This document shows, in pieces, positions 51,603-59,923 of a stretch of 64,000 bases of DNA (position 1 is its first letter; every line of letters begins with the position of its first letter). The position numbers and the translations under genes were made by a program. Under the pieces are notes generated by a model, which was given only the letters and a program-made list of their open reading frames with translations, was not told the origin of the DNA and searched no databases. Location of the stretch: assembly GCF_020026915.1 (NCBI RefSeq), contig NZ_JAINUY010000003.1, positions 62,001 through 126,000 on the forward strand, written 5' to 3'. The stretch comes from Flavobacterium potami (GTDB taxonomy: Bacteria > Bacteroidota > Bacteroidia > Flavobacteriales > Flavobacteriaceae).

Positions 51603-52172
51603 ATGAAAGAATTAGTAAATTACATATTGCAATTTGGCAATTTAAATCAGCAACAGATTGATTTGATTTTATCGAAAGCTCAGGAAAGAGAAATTAATAA
51701 AGAAGATTATTTCTCTGAAGCCGGAAAAGTTTCTGTAGAAGTTGGTTTTATTTTAGAAGGGATTCTGCGAGTTTGTTATTACAACAATAAAGGCGAAGAA
51801 ATTACCAAATATTTTATAGATGAGAATAATCTCGTTGTCGATTTGGACAGTTTTGACAATAACATCTGCTCGTCGGCTTACGTGCAGGCTGTTACCGATT
51901 GTAAAATGATTGTTTTCTCTAAAAAAGATTGGCAGGAATTATTAGATACTATTATCGGTTGGGATACAATTGTACACAAAATTATCTCAAAAGCACTGAT
52001 TCAGAAAGTGGCCAGAAGAAGTCCGCTGGTTTCAGAAGATGCTACAACTCGTTATTTGTCTTTTATGGAAATGTTTCCAAACGTAATTAATCGTGTGCCA
52101 CTTTCTTATTTGGCTTCTTACTTAGGGATAACGCAATCTTCTTTGAGCAGAATTAGAAAAAACATCCGTTAA
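51603..52172 (+). CDS. Crp/Fnr family transcriptional regulator
   Basis: 189 residues. N-terminal cyclic-nucleotide-binding-like barrel (about 10-115: 'YFSEAGKVSVEVGFILEGIL' and 'EEITKYFIDENNLVVD'). C-terminal winged helix (about 140-189), 'VPLSYLASYLGITQSSLSRI'. The residues that bind cAMP phosphate are not evident, so the effector is unknown. The same 19-bp site lies before this gene and before the SDR gene that follows, supporting autoregulation plus local control. Confidence 0.88.
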   Translation: MKELVNYILQFGNLNQQQIDLILSKAQEREINKEDYFSEAGKVSVEVGFILEGILRVCYYNNKGEEITKYFIDENNLVVDLDSFDNNICSSAYVQAVTDCKMIVFSKKDWQELLDTIIGWDTIVHKIISKALIQKVARRSPLVSEDATTRYLSFMEMFPNVINRVPLSYLASYLGITQSSLSRIRKNIR

Positions 52173-52179
52173 AAATCGC

Positions 52180-52226
52180 TTTTTGCCATATGACAAATGT
52201 TTTTGTTTTTTAACGACGGAAATTTG
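52180..52226 (+). promoter_or_regulatory. Second copy of the 19-bp operator before the SDR gene
   Basis: TTTTTGCCATATGACAAAT (52180-52198) is identical to 51552-51570. The -7-like GAAATTTG (52219-52226) again starts 39 bp after the operator start. Equal spacing at both promoters argues for a functional activator site near -42. Confidence 0.6.
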
Positions 52227-52251
52227 CTTCAATAATTTAAAAAGATAAAAA

Positions 52252-52989
52252 ATGAAAACAGTATTAATTACAGGCGCAAATAGAAGCATTGGTTTAGAAA
52301 CAACAAAACAACTTTCAGAAAAAGGATTATTTGTTTATTTAGGAAGCCGCGATCTTGCAAAAGGCGAAGAAGTGGTGAAAGAATTAAATGAAAAAGGATT
52401 TCAAAACATCAAAGCGATTCAAATTGATGTTACGAATGACGAAAGTGTTTTAGCAGCCAAAAATAGTATCGAAAAAGAGCAGGGAAAATTAGATATTTTA
52501 ATTAATAATGCCGGAATTTTAGGAGATATTCCACAAGATCCTTCTTCTACTTCTGTACCAAATATTCAGCATGTTTTTGATACCAACTTTTTTGGCGTAA
52601 TCAGAGTGACACAGGCTTTTCTTGATTTATTGAAAAAATCAGACAGTCCGAGAATCGGCAATATTACATCTGGTTTAGGTTCGCTGACATTACACAGCGA
52701 TCCGAGTTGGAAATATTATGGAATAAATGCGGTTTCTTATATTTCATCAAAAGCAGCTTTAAATGCTTTTACAGTAACTTTAGCCAAAGAGCTGAAAGAT
52801 TTACCGTTCAAAGTAAATTCAATTGATCCTGGTTATACAGCAACCGATTTTAATCACCACAACGGACCAGGAAGCGTAGAAAGTGCTGCAAGTTTTATTA
52901 TTAAACACACTTTATTAGATGAAGACGGGCCAACCGGAAAATTTTACAGCAACGACATTGAAGACGAAAGCGAAGAAAGTCCGTGGTAA
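52252..52989 (+). CDS. Short-chain dehydrogenase/reductase
   Basis: 245 residues of the classical SDR fold. The nucleotide-binding motif is 'LITGANRSIGLETTKQL' (7-14, Ser12 instead of the usual Gly), then 'INNAGIL' (86-91 region), catalytic Ser140, Tyr163 and Lys167 ('YISSKAALNAF'). Likely NADP(H)-dependent given the basic residues after strand 2. Substrate unknown. Probably controlled by the upstream Crp-type regulator. Confidence 0.9.
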   Translation: MKTVLITGANRSIGLETTKQLSEKGLFVYLGSRDLAKGEEVVKELNEKGFQNIKAIQIDVTNDESVLAAKNSIEKEQGKLDILINNAGILGDIPQDPSSTSVPNIQHVFDTNFFGVIRVTQAFLDLLKKSDSPRIGNITSGLGSLTLHSDPSWKYYGINAVSYISSKAALNAFTVTLAKELKDLPFKVNSIDPGYTATDFNHHNGPGSVESAASFIIKHTLLDEDGPTGKFYSNDIEDESEESPW

Positions 52990-53010
52990 AATAAACGCTA
53001 AAAACTTAGA

Positions 53011-53045
53011 AACCCTCCTAAATCTTATGATTTTCGAGGGTTTTA
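53011..53045 (+). terminator. Terminator after the SDR gene
   Basis: AACCCTC (53011-53017) pairs with GAGGGTT (53036-53042) followed by TT. The loop is large (18 bases), so it is a modest terminator. Confidence 0.55.
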
Positions 53046-53113
53046 GCTTTTATATAACGTTCTTATTTAAAGAAAAGTGGTATTTTAGCACACTTCATTT
53101 TAAAGAAAATACC

Positions 53114-53878
53114 ATGTCAATTACAACAGAAGCAGAATTAATCGGAATGAAAAAGGCGAGTGAAGCCGTAGCATTCACTTTAAAAGAAATGAGAAAATTT
53201 GCCAAACCGGGAATTTCTACCAAAGAATTAGATGATTACGGTGGACAAATTTTGAATGATTTAGGCGCTAAATCTGCCCCGTATCTGACTTACGGATTTC
53301 CTGGATGGACTTGTATTAGTGTTGATAATGAATTTTGTCATGGAATTCCTTCTGATAAAAGAATTCTGCAAGAAGGAGATTTAATTAATATCGATGTTTC
53401 TGCGGAATTGAATGGTTTTTGGTCAGATAACGGAGGTTCTTTTGTAATTGGTTCTGATATAAATGAACATCAAAAATTGGTTGAAGCTTCGAGAGAAATT
53501 TTACATAAAGCCATTTATAACATAAAAGGCGGCGTTCGAATTTCGGATATTGGCTTTTTAATTGAAACAGAAGCAAAAAAACGCGGTTATAAAGTCATAA
53601 AAAACCTAACAGGACATGGAGTAGGTAGAAGCCTGCATGAAGCACCGCACGAAATTGCCAATTATAGAGACCGATTTAATCAAACCCGATTTAAGAAGAA
53701 CTCTGTTGTTGCAATAGAAACGTTCATTTCTACGACTTCAACTTATGCCGAAACCTTACAAGACGGCTGGACGATGGTAGGAAATAAAGGTGGATTTATG
53801 GCACAACATGAACATACAATTGTGGTAACAGAAGGAAAACCAATCATTTTGACAGAAATGAATGAAATCTGGAACTAA
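53114..53878 (+). CDS. map: Methionine aminopeptidase, type I
   Basis: 254 residues from the ATG at 53114; the frame runs further upstream but that part overlaps the SDR end and is not protein-like. Metal-ligand positions: Asp in 'LINIDVSAELNGFWSDNGG' (two Asp), His in 'TGHGVGRSLHEAPHE', Glu in 'VVAIETFIS' and Glu in 'MAQHEHTIVV'. It removes the initiator Met from new proteins and is essential in most bacteria. It is not next to ribosomal protein genes, so it may be an additional copy. Monocistronic. Confidence 0.92.
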   Translation: MSITTEAELIGMKKASEAVAFTLKEMRKFAKPGISTKELDDYGGQILNDLGAKSAPYLTYGFPGWTCISVDNEFCHGIPSDKRILQEGDLINIDVSAELNGFWSDNGGSFVIGSDINEHQKLVEASREILHKAIYNIKGGVRISDIGFLIETEAKKRGYKVIKNLTGHGVGRSLHEAPHEIANYRDRFNQTRFKKNSVVAIETFISTTSTYAETLQDGWTMVGNKGGFMAQHEHTIVVTEGKPIILTEMNEIWN

Positions 53879-53942
53879 ATAATTGATAATTGATAATTAA
53901 CAATTAACAATTGACAATTGATAATTATCAATTTTTAATTGT
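53879..53942. repeat. AT-rich repeat of AATTGATAATT / AATTAACAATT units
   Basis: A run of 10-11-bp units such as AATTGATAATTG, AATTAACAATT and AATTGACAATTG followed by partial inverted copies (ATAATTATCAATT). It lies between convergent map and VOC genes, and can form several alternative hairpins. Confidence 0.7.
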
Positions 53943-54343
53943 TAAAGTGGTTCCCAAAGTTCAATTTTGTTGCCTTCGGTGTCCATGATGTGTACAAATT
54001 TCCCGTAATCATAAGTTTCAATATCATCAAGAATTGTAACTCCGTTTGATTTTAATTTCTCTACAAGTCCTTCGATATTCTGAACGCGATAATTGACCAT
54101 GAAATCTTTTTTAGACGGAGAAAAATACTCGTCTCCTTTCTTAAAAGGGCACCATTGCGTCGATTCAATTTGGTCAGGTTTGTTCAGATTTCTGGATTCA
54201 AAACTAGCAGATCCCCAGTCATTAATTTCTAAACCCAAGTTTTTTGCATACCAATCTTTAGTTTCTTTCGGATTATCAAGAAAAAAGAAAATACCGCCAA
54301 TTCCTGTAACTTTTGGTGTCGTTTCGTCTGAATTATTTTCCAT
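53942..54343 (-). CDS. VOC superfamily (glyoxalase-like) protein
   Basis: 133 residues. 'GIGGIFFFLDNPKETKDWYA' opens the fold and 'YGKFVHIMDTEGNKIELWE' ends it. 'GSASFESRNLNKPDQIESTQ' is a loop typical of the PhnB-like group. No signal peptide. Substrate unknown. Third VOC gene within 7 kb, not adjacent to the others. Confidence 0.83.
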   Translation of the reverse strand: MENNSDETTPKVTGIGGIFFFLDNPKETKDWYAKNLGLEINDWGSASFESRNLNKPDQIESTQWCPFKKGDEYFSPSKKDFMVNYRVQNIEGLVEKLKSNGVTILDDIETYDYGKFVHIMDTEGNKIELWEPL

Positions 54344-54476
54344 AGAAATATTTTTAAGAATTTATTTAAACGATATTTTTTATAATTATCTAAGATATAA
54401 ATAATTCTTGTATTTGAGTTTTTTAAGTTTTGAATTATCTTTACACAAACGCTTTTAAACAGAAAAACGTACTATC

Positions 54477-54827
54477 ATGAAAACTGAAAGAATTTACAAA
54501 TTACTATTTTCCAGTGTTTATCCTTTATACATTCAAAAAGTAGAAAAAAAGGAACGAACTAAAGAAGAATTAGATACAGTAATCAAATGGTTAACAGGTT
54601 ATAGCGATGAACAACTTGAAGTACAGATCGAAAAGAAAGTTGACTTTGAAACTTTCTTTGCAGAAGCTCCGCAACTCAATCCAAATGCCTCGAAAATAAC
54701 AGGCGTTATTTGTGGTTATCGTGTGGAAGACATTGAAGATCCATTGATTCAAAAATTACGCTATTTAGATAAACTGGTTGATGAATTAGCCAAAGGAAAA
54801 AAAATGGAAAAGATTTTAAGAGAATAA
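54477..54827 (+). CDS. DUF2200 family protein
   Basis: 116 residues. '[20 protein letters not shown]' and '[18 protein letters not shown]' plus '[20 protein letters not shown]' match the DUF2200/COG4898 family, conserved but uncharacterised. Small, soluble, charged at the C-terminus. Stands alone with a terminator. Confidence 0.8.
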   Translation: MKTERIYKLLFSSVYPLYIQKVEKKERTKEELDTVIKWLTGYSDEQLEVQIEKKVDFETFFAEAPQLNPNASKITGVICGYRVEDIEDPLIQKLRYLDKLVDELAKGKKMEKILRE

Positions 54828-54860
54828 AAAAAGACCTCCAAATATTTTGAAGGTCTTTCT
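54826..54860. terminator. Terminator between DUF2200 and DUF4256 genes
   Basis: AAAGACCT (54830-54837) pairs with AGGTCTTT (54851-54858). The stem extends with TCCAAA/TTTGA by imperfect pairing. Lies between convergent genes. Confidence 0.7.
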
Positions 54861-54862
54861 AT

Positions 54863-55420
54863 TTAAACTCTTAATAAACCACGAAAACCTCTCGCAGCAT
54901 AGTAAGAATCGGCACCATTGTGATACACAAAAACGGTATTATATCTGAAATCTGAGAATATTGCGCCTCCAAATTTTCTAATTTCTGAAGGCGTTAAAAT
55001 CCAACTGGAAGTTTTCATATCAAATTTCCCTAGTTTTTGCAAATCTTTGTATTGTTCTTCATTCAAGATTTCAATTCCCATTTCTTCAGCCATATTTATG
55101 GCACTATTCGCAGGTTTATGTTCTTTACGCTTTTCGAGTGCTTCATGATCGTAACAAATACTTCTACGCCCTTTTGGACTTTCGGCAACACAGTCTACGA
55201 AAAGATATTCGTCTGTATTTTTATCATATCCAACAACATCTGGTTCACCTTCCGTACTTTCCATTTGCTCCAACGACCATAATTTTTCGGGATTTGATTT
55301 TAATTTAGCTTCAATTTTTGACCAATCTAAACCTTCGTGACGGTTTTTATTTTTCTCGAAACGTTTTTCAAGAATGCCTAAAAGTACCTCTTGTTCGTTT
55401 TCTGTAAGTTGTTTTTTCAT
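54863..55420 (-). CDS. DUF4256 family protein
   Basis: 185 residues. 'LGILEKRFEKNKNRHEGLDW', 'VDCVAESPKGRRSICYDHEA' and 'GGAIFSDFRYNTVFVYHNGA' match DUF4256, a soluble family of unknown function. Last gene of the arsR-SRPBCC-DoxX operon, 12 bp after the DoxX gene. Its place suggests a stress- or toxin-related role (inference). Confidence 0.82.
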   Translation of the reverse strand: MKKQLTENEQEVLLGILEKRFEKNKNRHEGLDWSKIEAKLKSNPEKLWSLEQMESTEGEPDVVGYDKNTDEYLFVDCVAESPKGRRSICYDHEALEKRKEHKPANSAINMAEEMGIEILNEEQYKDLQKLGKFDMKTSSWILTPSEIRKFGGAIFSDFRYNTVFVYHNGADSYYAARGFRGLLRV

Positions 55421-55432
55421 CTTTCTTAAGTT

Positions 55433-55810
55433 TTAATTAGAAGCACATTTTCTAGTTTCTGGTCTATAATACCACGAAACAACAGTTAAAACAATTAATA
55501 ATACTGGTCCGAAAAATGCTGAAGCACCATCTCCAACTGCTAAATGAGAAACGACCGCACCAGACATTGCAAAGAAAAAACCAGCATAAGCCCATTCTTT
55601 CAATAAAGCAAATTTAGGAATCAGGATGGCGATTACTCCCAAAAGTTTCCAAACTCCTAAAAGTGTTAGAAAGTATAAAGGATAACCTAAATGTTTCATC
55701 ATTTCAGTTTCTTCTTTCAAAGGAATAAGCTGTACAATTCCTGTTGATGTCATTCCTAATGCTAGCCAAAGCGTAGCAATCCAATAGATAATTTTGTTCT
55801 TTTTAGACAT
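55433..55810 (-). CDS. DoxX family membrane protein
   Basis: 125 residues with four membrane helices (about 8-27, 48-65, 73-90, 98-116). 'IATLWLALGMTSTGIVQLIP' and 'LGVWKLLGVIAILIPKFALL' fit the DoxX/DUF417-like group of small quinone-linked or redox membrane proteins. Third gene of the arsR operon, 6 bp from the SRPBCC gene. Confidence 0.83.
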   Translation of the reverse strand: MSKKNKIIYWIATLWLALGMTSTGIVQLIPLKEETEMMKHLGYPLYFLTLLGVWKLLGVIAILIPKFALLKEWAYAGFFFAMSGAVVSHLAVGDGASAFFGPVLLIVLTVVSWYYRPETRKCASN

Positions 55811-55816
55811 ACTGTT

Positions 55817-56284
55817 TTATTTTAGTTGAGTTACAATTTCCTGAAGTCTGTTATGCGCCATATTTAGACCAAAAGCAAACGGAAGTTTTAATTGCGCCGC
55901 TCTATGCTCAATAGATTTGTAAATAATCTGCATCGTTAATTTACTCGTTTCGTCGGTTATGCTTTCAAATTCTAAAAATTCCAACTGAGGCGCAAAATTG
56001 ATATTTTCCATTTCAAATGTGCGTACGATTTTTTCATTCGGAATAAAGTCATGAATAACACCATTTGCTTTAAAAACCACATTACCATTAGGGTCACTGG
56101 TTTCAAACTCCCAGCTTCCGTGTTTTTTGCTTTCCAGCTTGATTACTTTTGTTCCCATCCATTGTGCTACAATTTCGGGCTCCACATAAGCTTTAAATAG
56201 TAATTCTACCGGTAGATCAAATTCTCGTGTTATCAATAGATCAAGTCTGTTGTCTTCAGCATGAATTTTTGTTTTATTTTCCAT
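55817..56284 (-). CDS. SRPBCC (AHSA1-like) domain protein
   Basis: 155 residues. 'LLITREFDLPVELLFKAYVE' then 'VAQWMGTKVIKLESKKHGSW' is the START-like/AHSA1 hydrophobic-cavity fold, which binds lipids or small hydrophobic ligands. Often found with an ArsR-type repressor, as here. The gap to arsR is 4 bp. Ligand unknown. Confidence 0.85.
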   Translation of the reverse strand: MENKTKIHAEDNRLDLLITREFDLPVELLFKAYVEPEIVAQWMGTKVIKLESKKHGSWEFETSDPNGNVVFKANGVIHDFIPNEKIVRTFEMENINFAPQLEFLEFESITDETSKLTMQIIYKSIEHRAAQLKLPFAFGLNMAHNRLQEIVTQLK

Positions 56285-56288
56285 GGTT

Positions 56289-56606
56289 TTATTTTTTATA
56301 ATTTTTCATGATAGCTTCTAACTTATTAAAACGATCGTCCCACATTTTTCTAAAAGGTTCGATAAAGTTGTCAATTTCTTTCATTTTGATTGGATTTAAA
56401 TGATAATAAATTTCTCTTCCGTTTTGTGTCTGGTTCAATAATTCACATTCACTAAGAATCTGAATGTGTTTTGAAATCGTTTGTCTAGATGAATTAAAAT
56501 TCTCTGCAATTGCACCAGGAGTCATACTCTGTATTGCAACCAAACTCAATATAGCTCTTCTTGTTGGGTCGGCTATTGCCTGAAAAACATCTCTTCTAAT
56601 TTCCAT
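56289..56606 (-). CDS. ArsR/SmtB-type winged-helix repressor
   Basis: 105 residues from the ATG at 56606. '[20 protein letters not shown]' and '[20 protein letters not shown]' form the winged helix, and '[14 protein letters not shown]' the wing. It lacks the Cys-rich metal motifs of true ArsR and belongs to the type paired with SRPBCC proteins. It is the first gene of a four-gene operon, and its promoter carries two AGTYATTTGACTGCA palindromes, so it probably represses itself. Confidence 0.88.
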   Translation of the reverse strand: MEIRRDVFQAIADPTRRAILSLVAIQSMTPGAIAENFNSSRQTISKHIQILSECELLNQTQNGREIYYHLNPIKMKEIDNFIEPFRKMWDDRFNKLEAIMKNYKK

Positions 56607-56608
56607 TA

Positions 56609-56654
56609 TGCAGTTATTTGACTGCAAATATAACGAAGTCATTTGACTGCACAA
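56609..56654 (-). promoter_or_regulatory. arsR operon promoter with two overlapping operators
   Basis: Reading leftward: TTG at 56654-56652, a 19-bp spacer, TATATTTG at 56632-56625 (exact consensus). Operator-like AGTCATTTGACTGCA (56637-56651) lies in the spacer, and AGTTATTTGACTGCA (56612-56626, within an 18-bp TGCAGT...ACTGCA palindrome) overlaps the -7 box and start. The copies are 25 bp apart. The start codon is 3 bp past the proximal site. Confidence 0.7.
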
Positions 56655-56738
56655 TATTTTTTGTACTATTTTTTCTAAAAAGAAACAGTAATGGATAAAA
56701 AAAGTTATTTTTAGACCATTAAAAAACTTACAAAATCT

Positions 56739-57551
56739 ATGAAAAAACTACTACTTGCATTTTTGTTTTTAGCATTAAACTGTCACGCACAGAAGAAATT
56801 AGATTTGAAAATAGAAGAAACGGTTCGAGAAGGCAAAAAGCTCTACAAATCTGAAATGGCTTCTTGGTATGGAACTGATCTATTTCTAGAACAATACAAG
56901 AACAGGGAGAATGTTGGTGGTTATTTTTCTTATTCAGAAGATAATGTGTCTAAATGTATTTTTTTCTCAAAAGATGAAAAGCCTACTGTAATTGGAACGA
57001 TTGTATTTGATGAAACTTTTGATACAAAAACGGCACAATTTAATCTAATTGAAAGAAGTTTTACAAAAGACGAAAATGATTTATATGCTATTCGTGCAAA
57101 AGCTTTAAATCTTATGAAAACGGATACCATTTTTAAGTTTTACCAAAACACAAATCCTAATTTAATTCCGATTATATCAAACGGAGAAAAGAAAGTTTAT
57201 GTATTAACGGGACCAAGTAATACTGGAGTAGTAATCTATGGAAATGATTATCTGATCACTTTTGATGAAAACAATAATCTTATAAATCGCAAATCGATTC
57301 ACGCGAATATTATTCCTGTAAATTATGGTGAACAAAAGGATATCATACTGTCAGCAATGCACAGTCATTTACCTAGTACGGGAGAATTAATAACGCCAAC
57401 CGATATTTGCACCACAATGCTCTATGAGAAATTTGCTGGCTGGGAATCTGTAATGGTGATGTCTCAAGAATATGTTTCGATATGGAATTGCAAAAAAGAT
57501 GAATTATCGGTTATGACACGGAAAGCATTTGATAAAATCTCTAAAAAGTAA
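56739..57551 (+). CDS. Secreted protein with JAMM-like metal motif
   Basis: 270 residues with a signal peptide (cleavage near 'NCHAQ', residues 14-18). Most of the mature chain is unrecognised. The end of it (205-225) reads '[19 protein letters not shown]', i.e. His208-x-His210 followed by 11 residues and Asp222, close to the JAB/MPN metalloprotease motif HxHx(10)D, followed by a strand '[12 protein letters not shown]' as in that fold. The spacing has one extra residue. A role as a periplasmic metal-dependent hydrolase is possible but unproven. Confidence 0.55.
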   Translation: MKKLLLAFLFLALNCHAQKKLDLKIEETVREGKKLYKSEMASWYGTDLFLEQYKNRENVGGYFSYSEDNVSKCIFFSKDEKPTVIGTIVFDETFDTKTAQFNLIERSFTKDENDLYAIRAKALNLMKTDTIFKFYQNTNPNLIPIISNGEKKVYVLTGPSNTGVVIYGNDYLITFDENNNLINRKSIHANIIPVNYGEQKDIILSAMHSHLPSTGELITPTDICTTMLYEKFAGWESVMVMSQEYVSIWNCKKDELSVMTRKAFDKISKK

Positions 57552-57563
57552 TTATCTAGAAAT

Positions 57564-57602
57564 AAAAAGACCTTCAATTAAAATTTTTGAAGGTCTTTTT
57601 TT
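57564..57602. terminator. Bidirectional terminator between secreted-protein and acylase genes
   Basis: AAAAAGACCTTCAA/TTGAAGGTCTTTTT (57564-57577 and 57587-57600), perfect 14-bp stem with long T run. Confidence 0.85.
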
Positions 57603-57620
57603 ATACGATAATTGAAATTT

Positions 57621-58673
57621 CTAATCTAATCCAGCAAACTGAAAAGGTTTTGTTTCTTTAAAATTGAGAAGAGAATCGCCTGAATAATTTTCATGATTAG
57701 CTAAACTTAATTTTTTGATTTTTCCTTTTTCACTAAAATCAATCTTATTGAATTCAACCCAAATCACATTCGGATTCAAAACGTTATCAAAATAATAAAC
57801 CAAATTCTTCTGGTCGGCAACCGTTCTCCAGCGAGTAGAGGAAATATTAGGTTCTGTTTCGGATGAAATTCCCAACGGAACAGAACAATTACGGATTACA
57901 CCAAAAACACTAGCCAAAGCTGTTCTAATATTATCTGTCTTCGGAATTGCATCTATATAATAAGAAGCTCGTACAAAACGATCTGCCGCACGATTGGTTC
58001 CAGGAAGCATAATCGTTCCAGGAATACCTTGCCAATAAGAATTGATTGCCAATTGTTCATCAAAAATTGGGGAATTTGTCATTGCTACATATTTCCTATC
58101 ATGATGGATGACTAACTTACCATTTATATATTCAAAGATCGCATTATCACCAGTAGCATCAGAAATAGATAAATGAACTGTAGCAAAAATGTTTGTTCCT
58201 GGAATATGAGAAGAAACAATAACAAAATCATTCTTTGATAATACTGTAACAGCTTCAGAAACAGTTGAAAAATTATCTAAAACATATTGCAACCATAACG
58301 AAACTGCAAGGCCTTTTATATTTCCATTTTTCTCGAATTTAGGATATTGAGATTCTACTAACCATAAAAGATTACCAACAAGTCCTTTTTCGTTCATTCC
58401 ATCCGAAGAGGCTATATCCCAAGAACTTGTAATAACACTTCCGTATTTTGATTTCCATTTTAGAGAGCTGGTTCCTGCTTCTCCGGATCGTTCAATGCCA
58501 CGCGGAAAAATCCATAAGTTCGCCGGAATTTCTCCACGCCAATCCATCGAACGTGCTGTAATGATTGTTCCGTTTAAACCCTCATAAACTATTCTCGTAC
58601 AAGGAATAGCTATTTCAGATATCAGTAAACTAAAAGCTAAGAAAAGGGGAAGGGTTCTGTTTCTAGATTTCAT
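57621..58673 (-). CDS. Choloylglycine-hydrolase-family amidase (Ntn fold)
   Basis: 350 residues. Signal peptide followed by the processed nucleophile: Cys25 ('EIAIPCTRIVY') would become the N-terminal Cys, with Arg41 and Asp44 ('TARSMDWRGE') at the 16- and 19-residue spacings expected from bile salt hydrolase and penicillin V acylase. Further conserved region: 'YVAMTNSPIFDEQL'. It cleaves linear C-N amide bonds. Being exported, it resembles penicillin V acylase or N-acyl-homoserine-lactone-degrading relatives more than gut bile salt hydrolase. Substrate undetermined. Confidence 0.85.
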   Translation of the reverse strand: MKSRNRTLPLFLAFSLLISEIAIPCTRIVYEGLNGTIITARSMDWRGEIPANLWIFPRGIERSGEAGTSSLKWKSKYGSVITSSWDIASSDGMNEKGLVGNLLWLVESQYPKFEKNGNIKGLAVSLWLQYVLDNFSTVSEAVTVLSKNDFVIVSSHIPGTNIFATVHLSISDATGDNAIFEYINGKLVIHHDRKYVAMTNSPIFDEQLAINSYWQGIPGTIMLPGTNRAADRFVRASYYIDAIPKTDNIRTALASVFGVIRNCSVPLGISSETEPNISSTRWRTVADQKNLVYYFDNVLNPNVIWVEFNKIDFSEKGKIKKLSLANHENYSGDSLLNFKETKPFQFAGLD

Positions 58674-58924
58674 AATTTATAATTTTTATTAAACGTTTAT
58701 TAAATGGGATAAGCTTCGAAATAAAAATGACTTGTAATTATAAGATTTATCTGCAATTTAATGATTTTACACAACATTTTGAATATCAAATAGCTACAAA
58801 AACAATAAGTCTTAAATTCAACTATATTATTTAGAATAATTATAAATAGTTTTGTTTTTACTTTAATAATAAATTATTTTTGAAGATAAATAAACCTGAA
58901 AGAACTTTTTAAATCGATTTAAAA

Positions 58925-59899
58925 ATGATAAAAAAACTCATCAAGGCTTTCAAAGTATTTTTAGTTAGCCTCATAATTTTAATAGCAATTGGTTTTTTAT
59001 TTGAGCGCATTTCCCGATTCTTTTACGATAGCAAACGTCCAGATAAATCAGAATTCGTGGAAATTGATAAAAGAAAAATTCATTTTAAAAAAGAAGGAAA
59101 CGGCCCTTGTACTATAGTTTTCGAATCTGGTTTGGGTGGAGATTATTTACACTGGAAACATATTCAAAAGAAACTTTCTCAAAACTTCACTACAATCTCT
59201 TACGATAAAGCTGGAATATTATGGAGTGCTCCTTCAAAGGAAATTTCATTAAGAAGATATGCAGATGATCTCAAACAGGTATTAGAAAAGACAAATTGTC
59301 CCAAACCTTATATTTTAGTAGGGCATTCTTTTGGTGGAATCACTCCGAGATTGTTTATAGAAGAAAATAAAAACAACATTGCGGGAATTGTATTTATTGA
59401 TGTTACACATCCAAAACAATTCGAAAAATCTTCTGAAGAATTAAAAAAATCGGTTCAGCCGCCACCAAGTTTTGTTTTGAATTTTTTAAATGAAATTGGA
59501 ATAATCAGAGTTTTGTATAGCACAACAGCTTTCACTAGCGCTGTTCCAAAAGAACACTGGTTTAACAAACATGTTAAGCATTATTTTTACCGCATTCTGG
59601 ATGGAATGTTATCGGAATTGGATAATGATGAAAAATTAATGCACGAAGCTTCTAAAATCAGCAGTTTTGGAGCAATTCCACTTACTGTTATTACGGCCAA
59701 ATATCCGAATGGAGTAGAAGGAGCAAAGAACAAAAATATAGAAAATCAATATTTGTCAATTCATAATGTTTTGCAAAAAGATTTACTGCAATTATCTTCT
59801 AAAAGCAAACAAGTTTTTGCAGAAAAAAGCGGACATTATATTACACTTCAAGAACCGGATTTAATTTGTAATGAAATAGAAAAATTAGCACCTAGATAA
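58925..59899 (+). CDS. Alpha/beta hydrolase, membrane-anchored
   Basis: 324 residues. An N-terminal membrane helix (about 8-27) is followed by an alpha/beta-hydrolase domain. The nucleophile elbow is 'LVGHSFGGITP' (Ser135), the oxyanion region 'FESGLGGDYLHW', and the catalytic His in 'AEKSGHYITLQEPD' near the C-terminus. Probably an esterase or lipase acting in the periplasm. Substrate unknown. The terminator overlaps its last codons. Confidence 0.87.
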   Translation: MIKKLIKAFKVFLVSLIILIAIGFLFERISRFFYDSKRPDKSEFVEIDKRKIHFKKEGNGPCTIVFESGLGGDYLHWKHIQKKLSQNFTTISYDKAGILWSAPSKEISLRRYADDLKQVLEKTNCPKPYILVGHSFGGITPRLFIEENKNNIAGIVFIDVTHPKQFEKSSEELKKSVQPPPSFVLNFLNEIGIIRVLYSTTAFTSAVPKEHWFNKHVKHYFYRILDGMLSELDNDEKLMHEASKISSFGAIPLTVITAKYPNGVEGAKNKNIENQYLSIHNVLQKDLLQLSSKSKQVFAEKSGHYITLQEPDLICNEIEKLAPR

Positions 59900-59918
59900 T
59901 CTTGGTGCTAATTTTTTT
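59881..59918 (+). terminator. Terminator overlapping the hydrolase stop codon
   Basis: AAAATTAGCACC (59881-59892, coding) pairs with GGTGCTAATTTTTTT (59904-59918). Half the stem is coding sequence. Confidence 0.75.
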
Positions 59919-59923
59919 AAATT

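Noticed and set aside
52919..53113. Extended N-terminus (65 codons) of methionine aminopeptidase
   Set aside because: It overlaps the SDR gene end and a terminator. The ATG at 53114 begins the known domain.
47438..54343. Three VOC genes as one detoxification island
   Set aside because: They are separated by unrelated genes on both strands and show no shared control site; VOC proteins are common.
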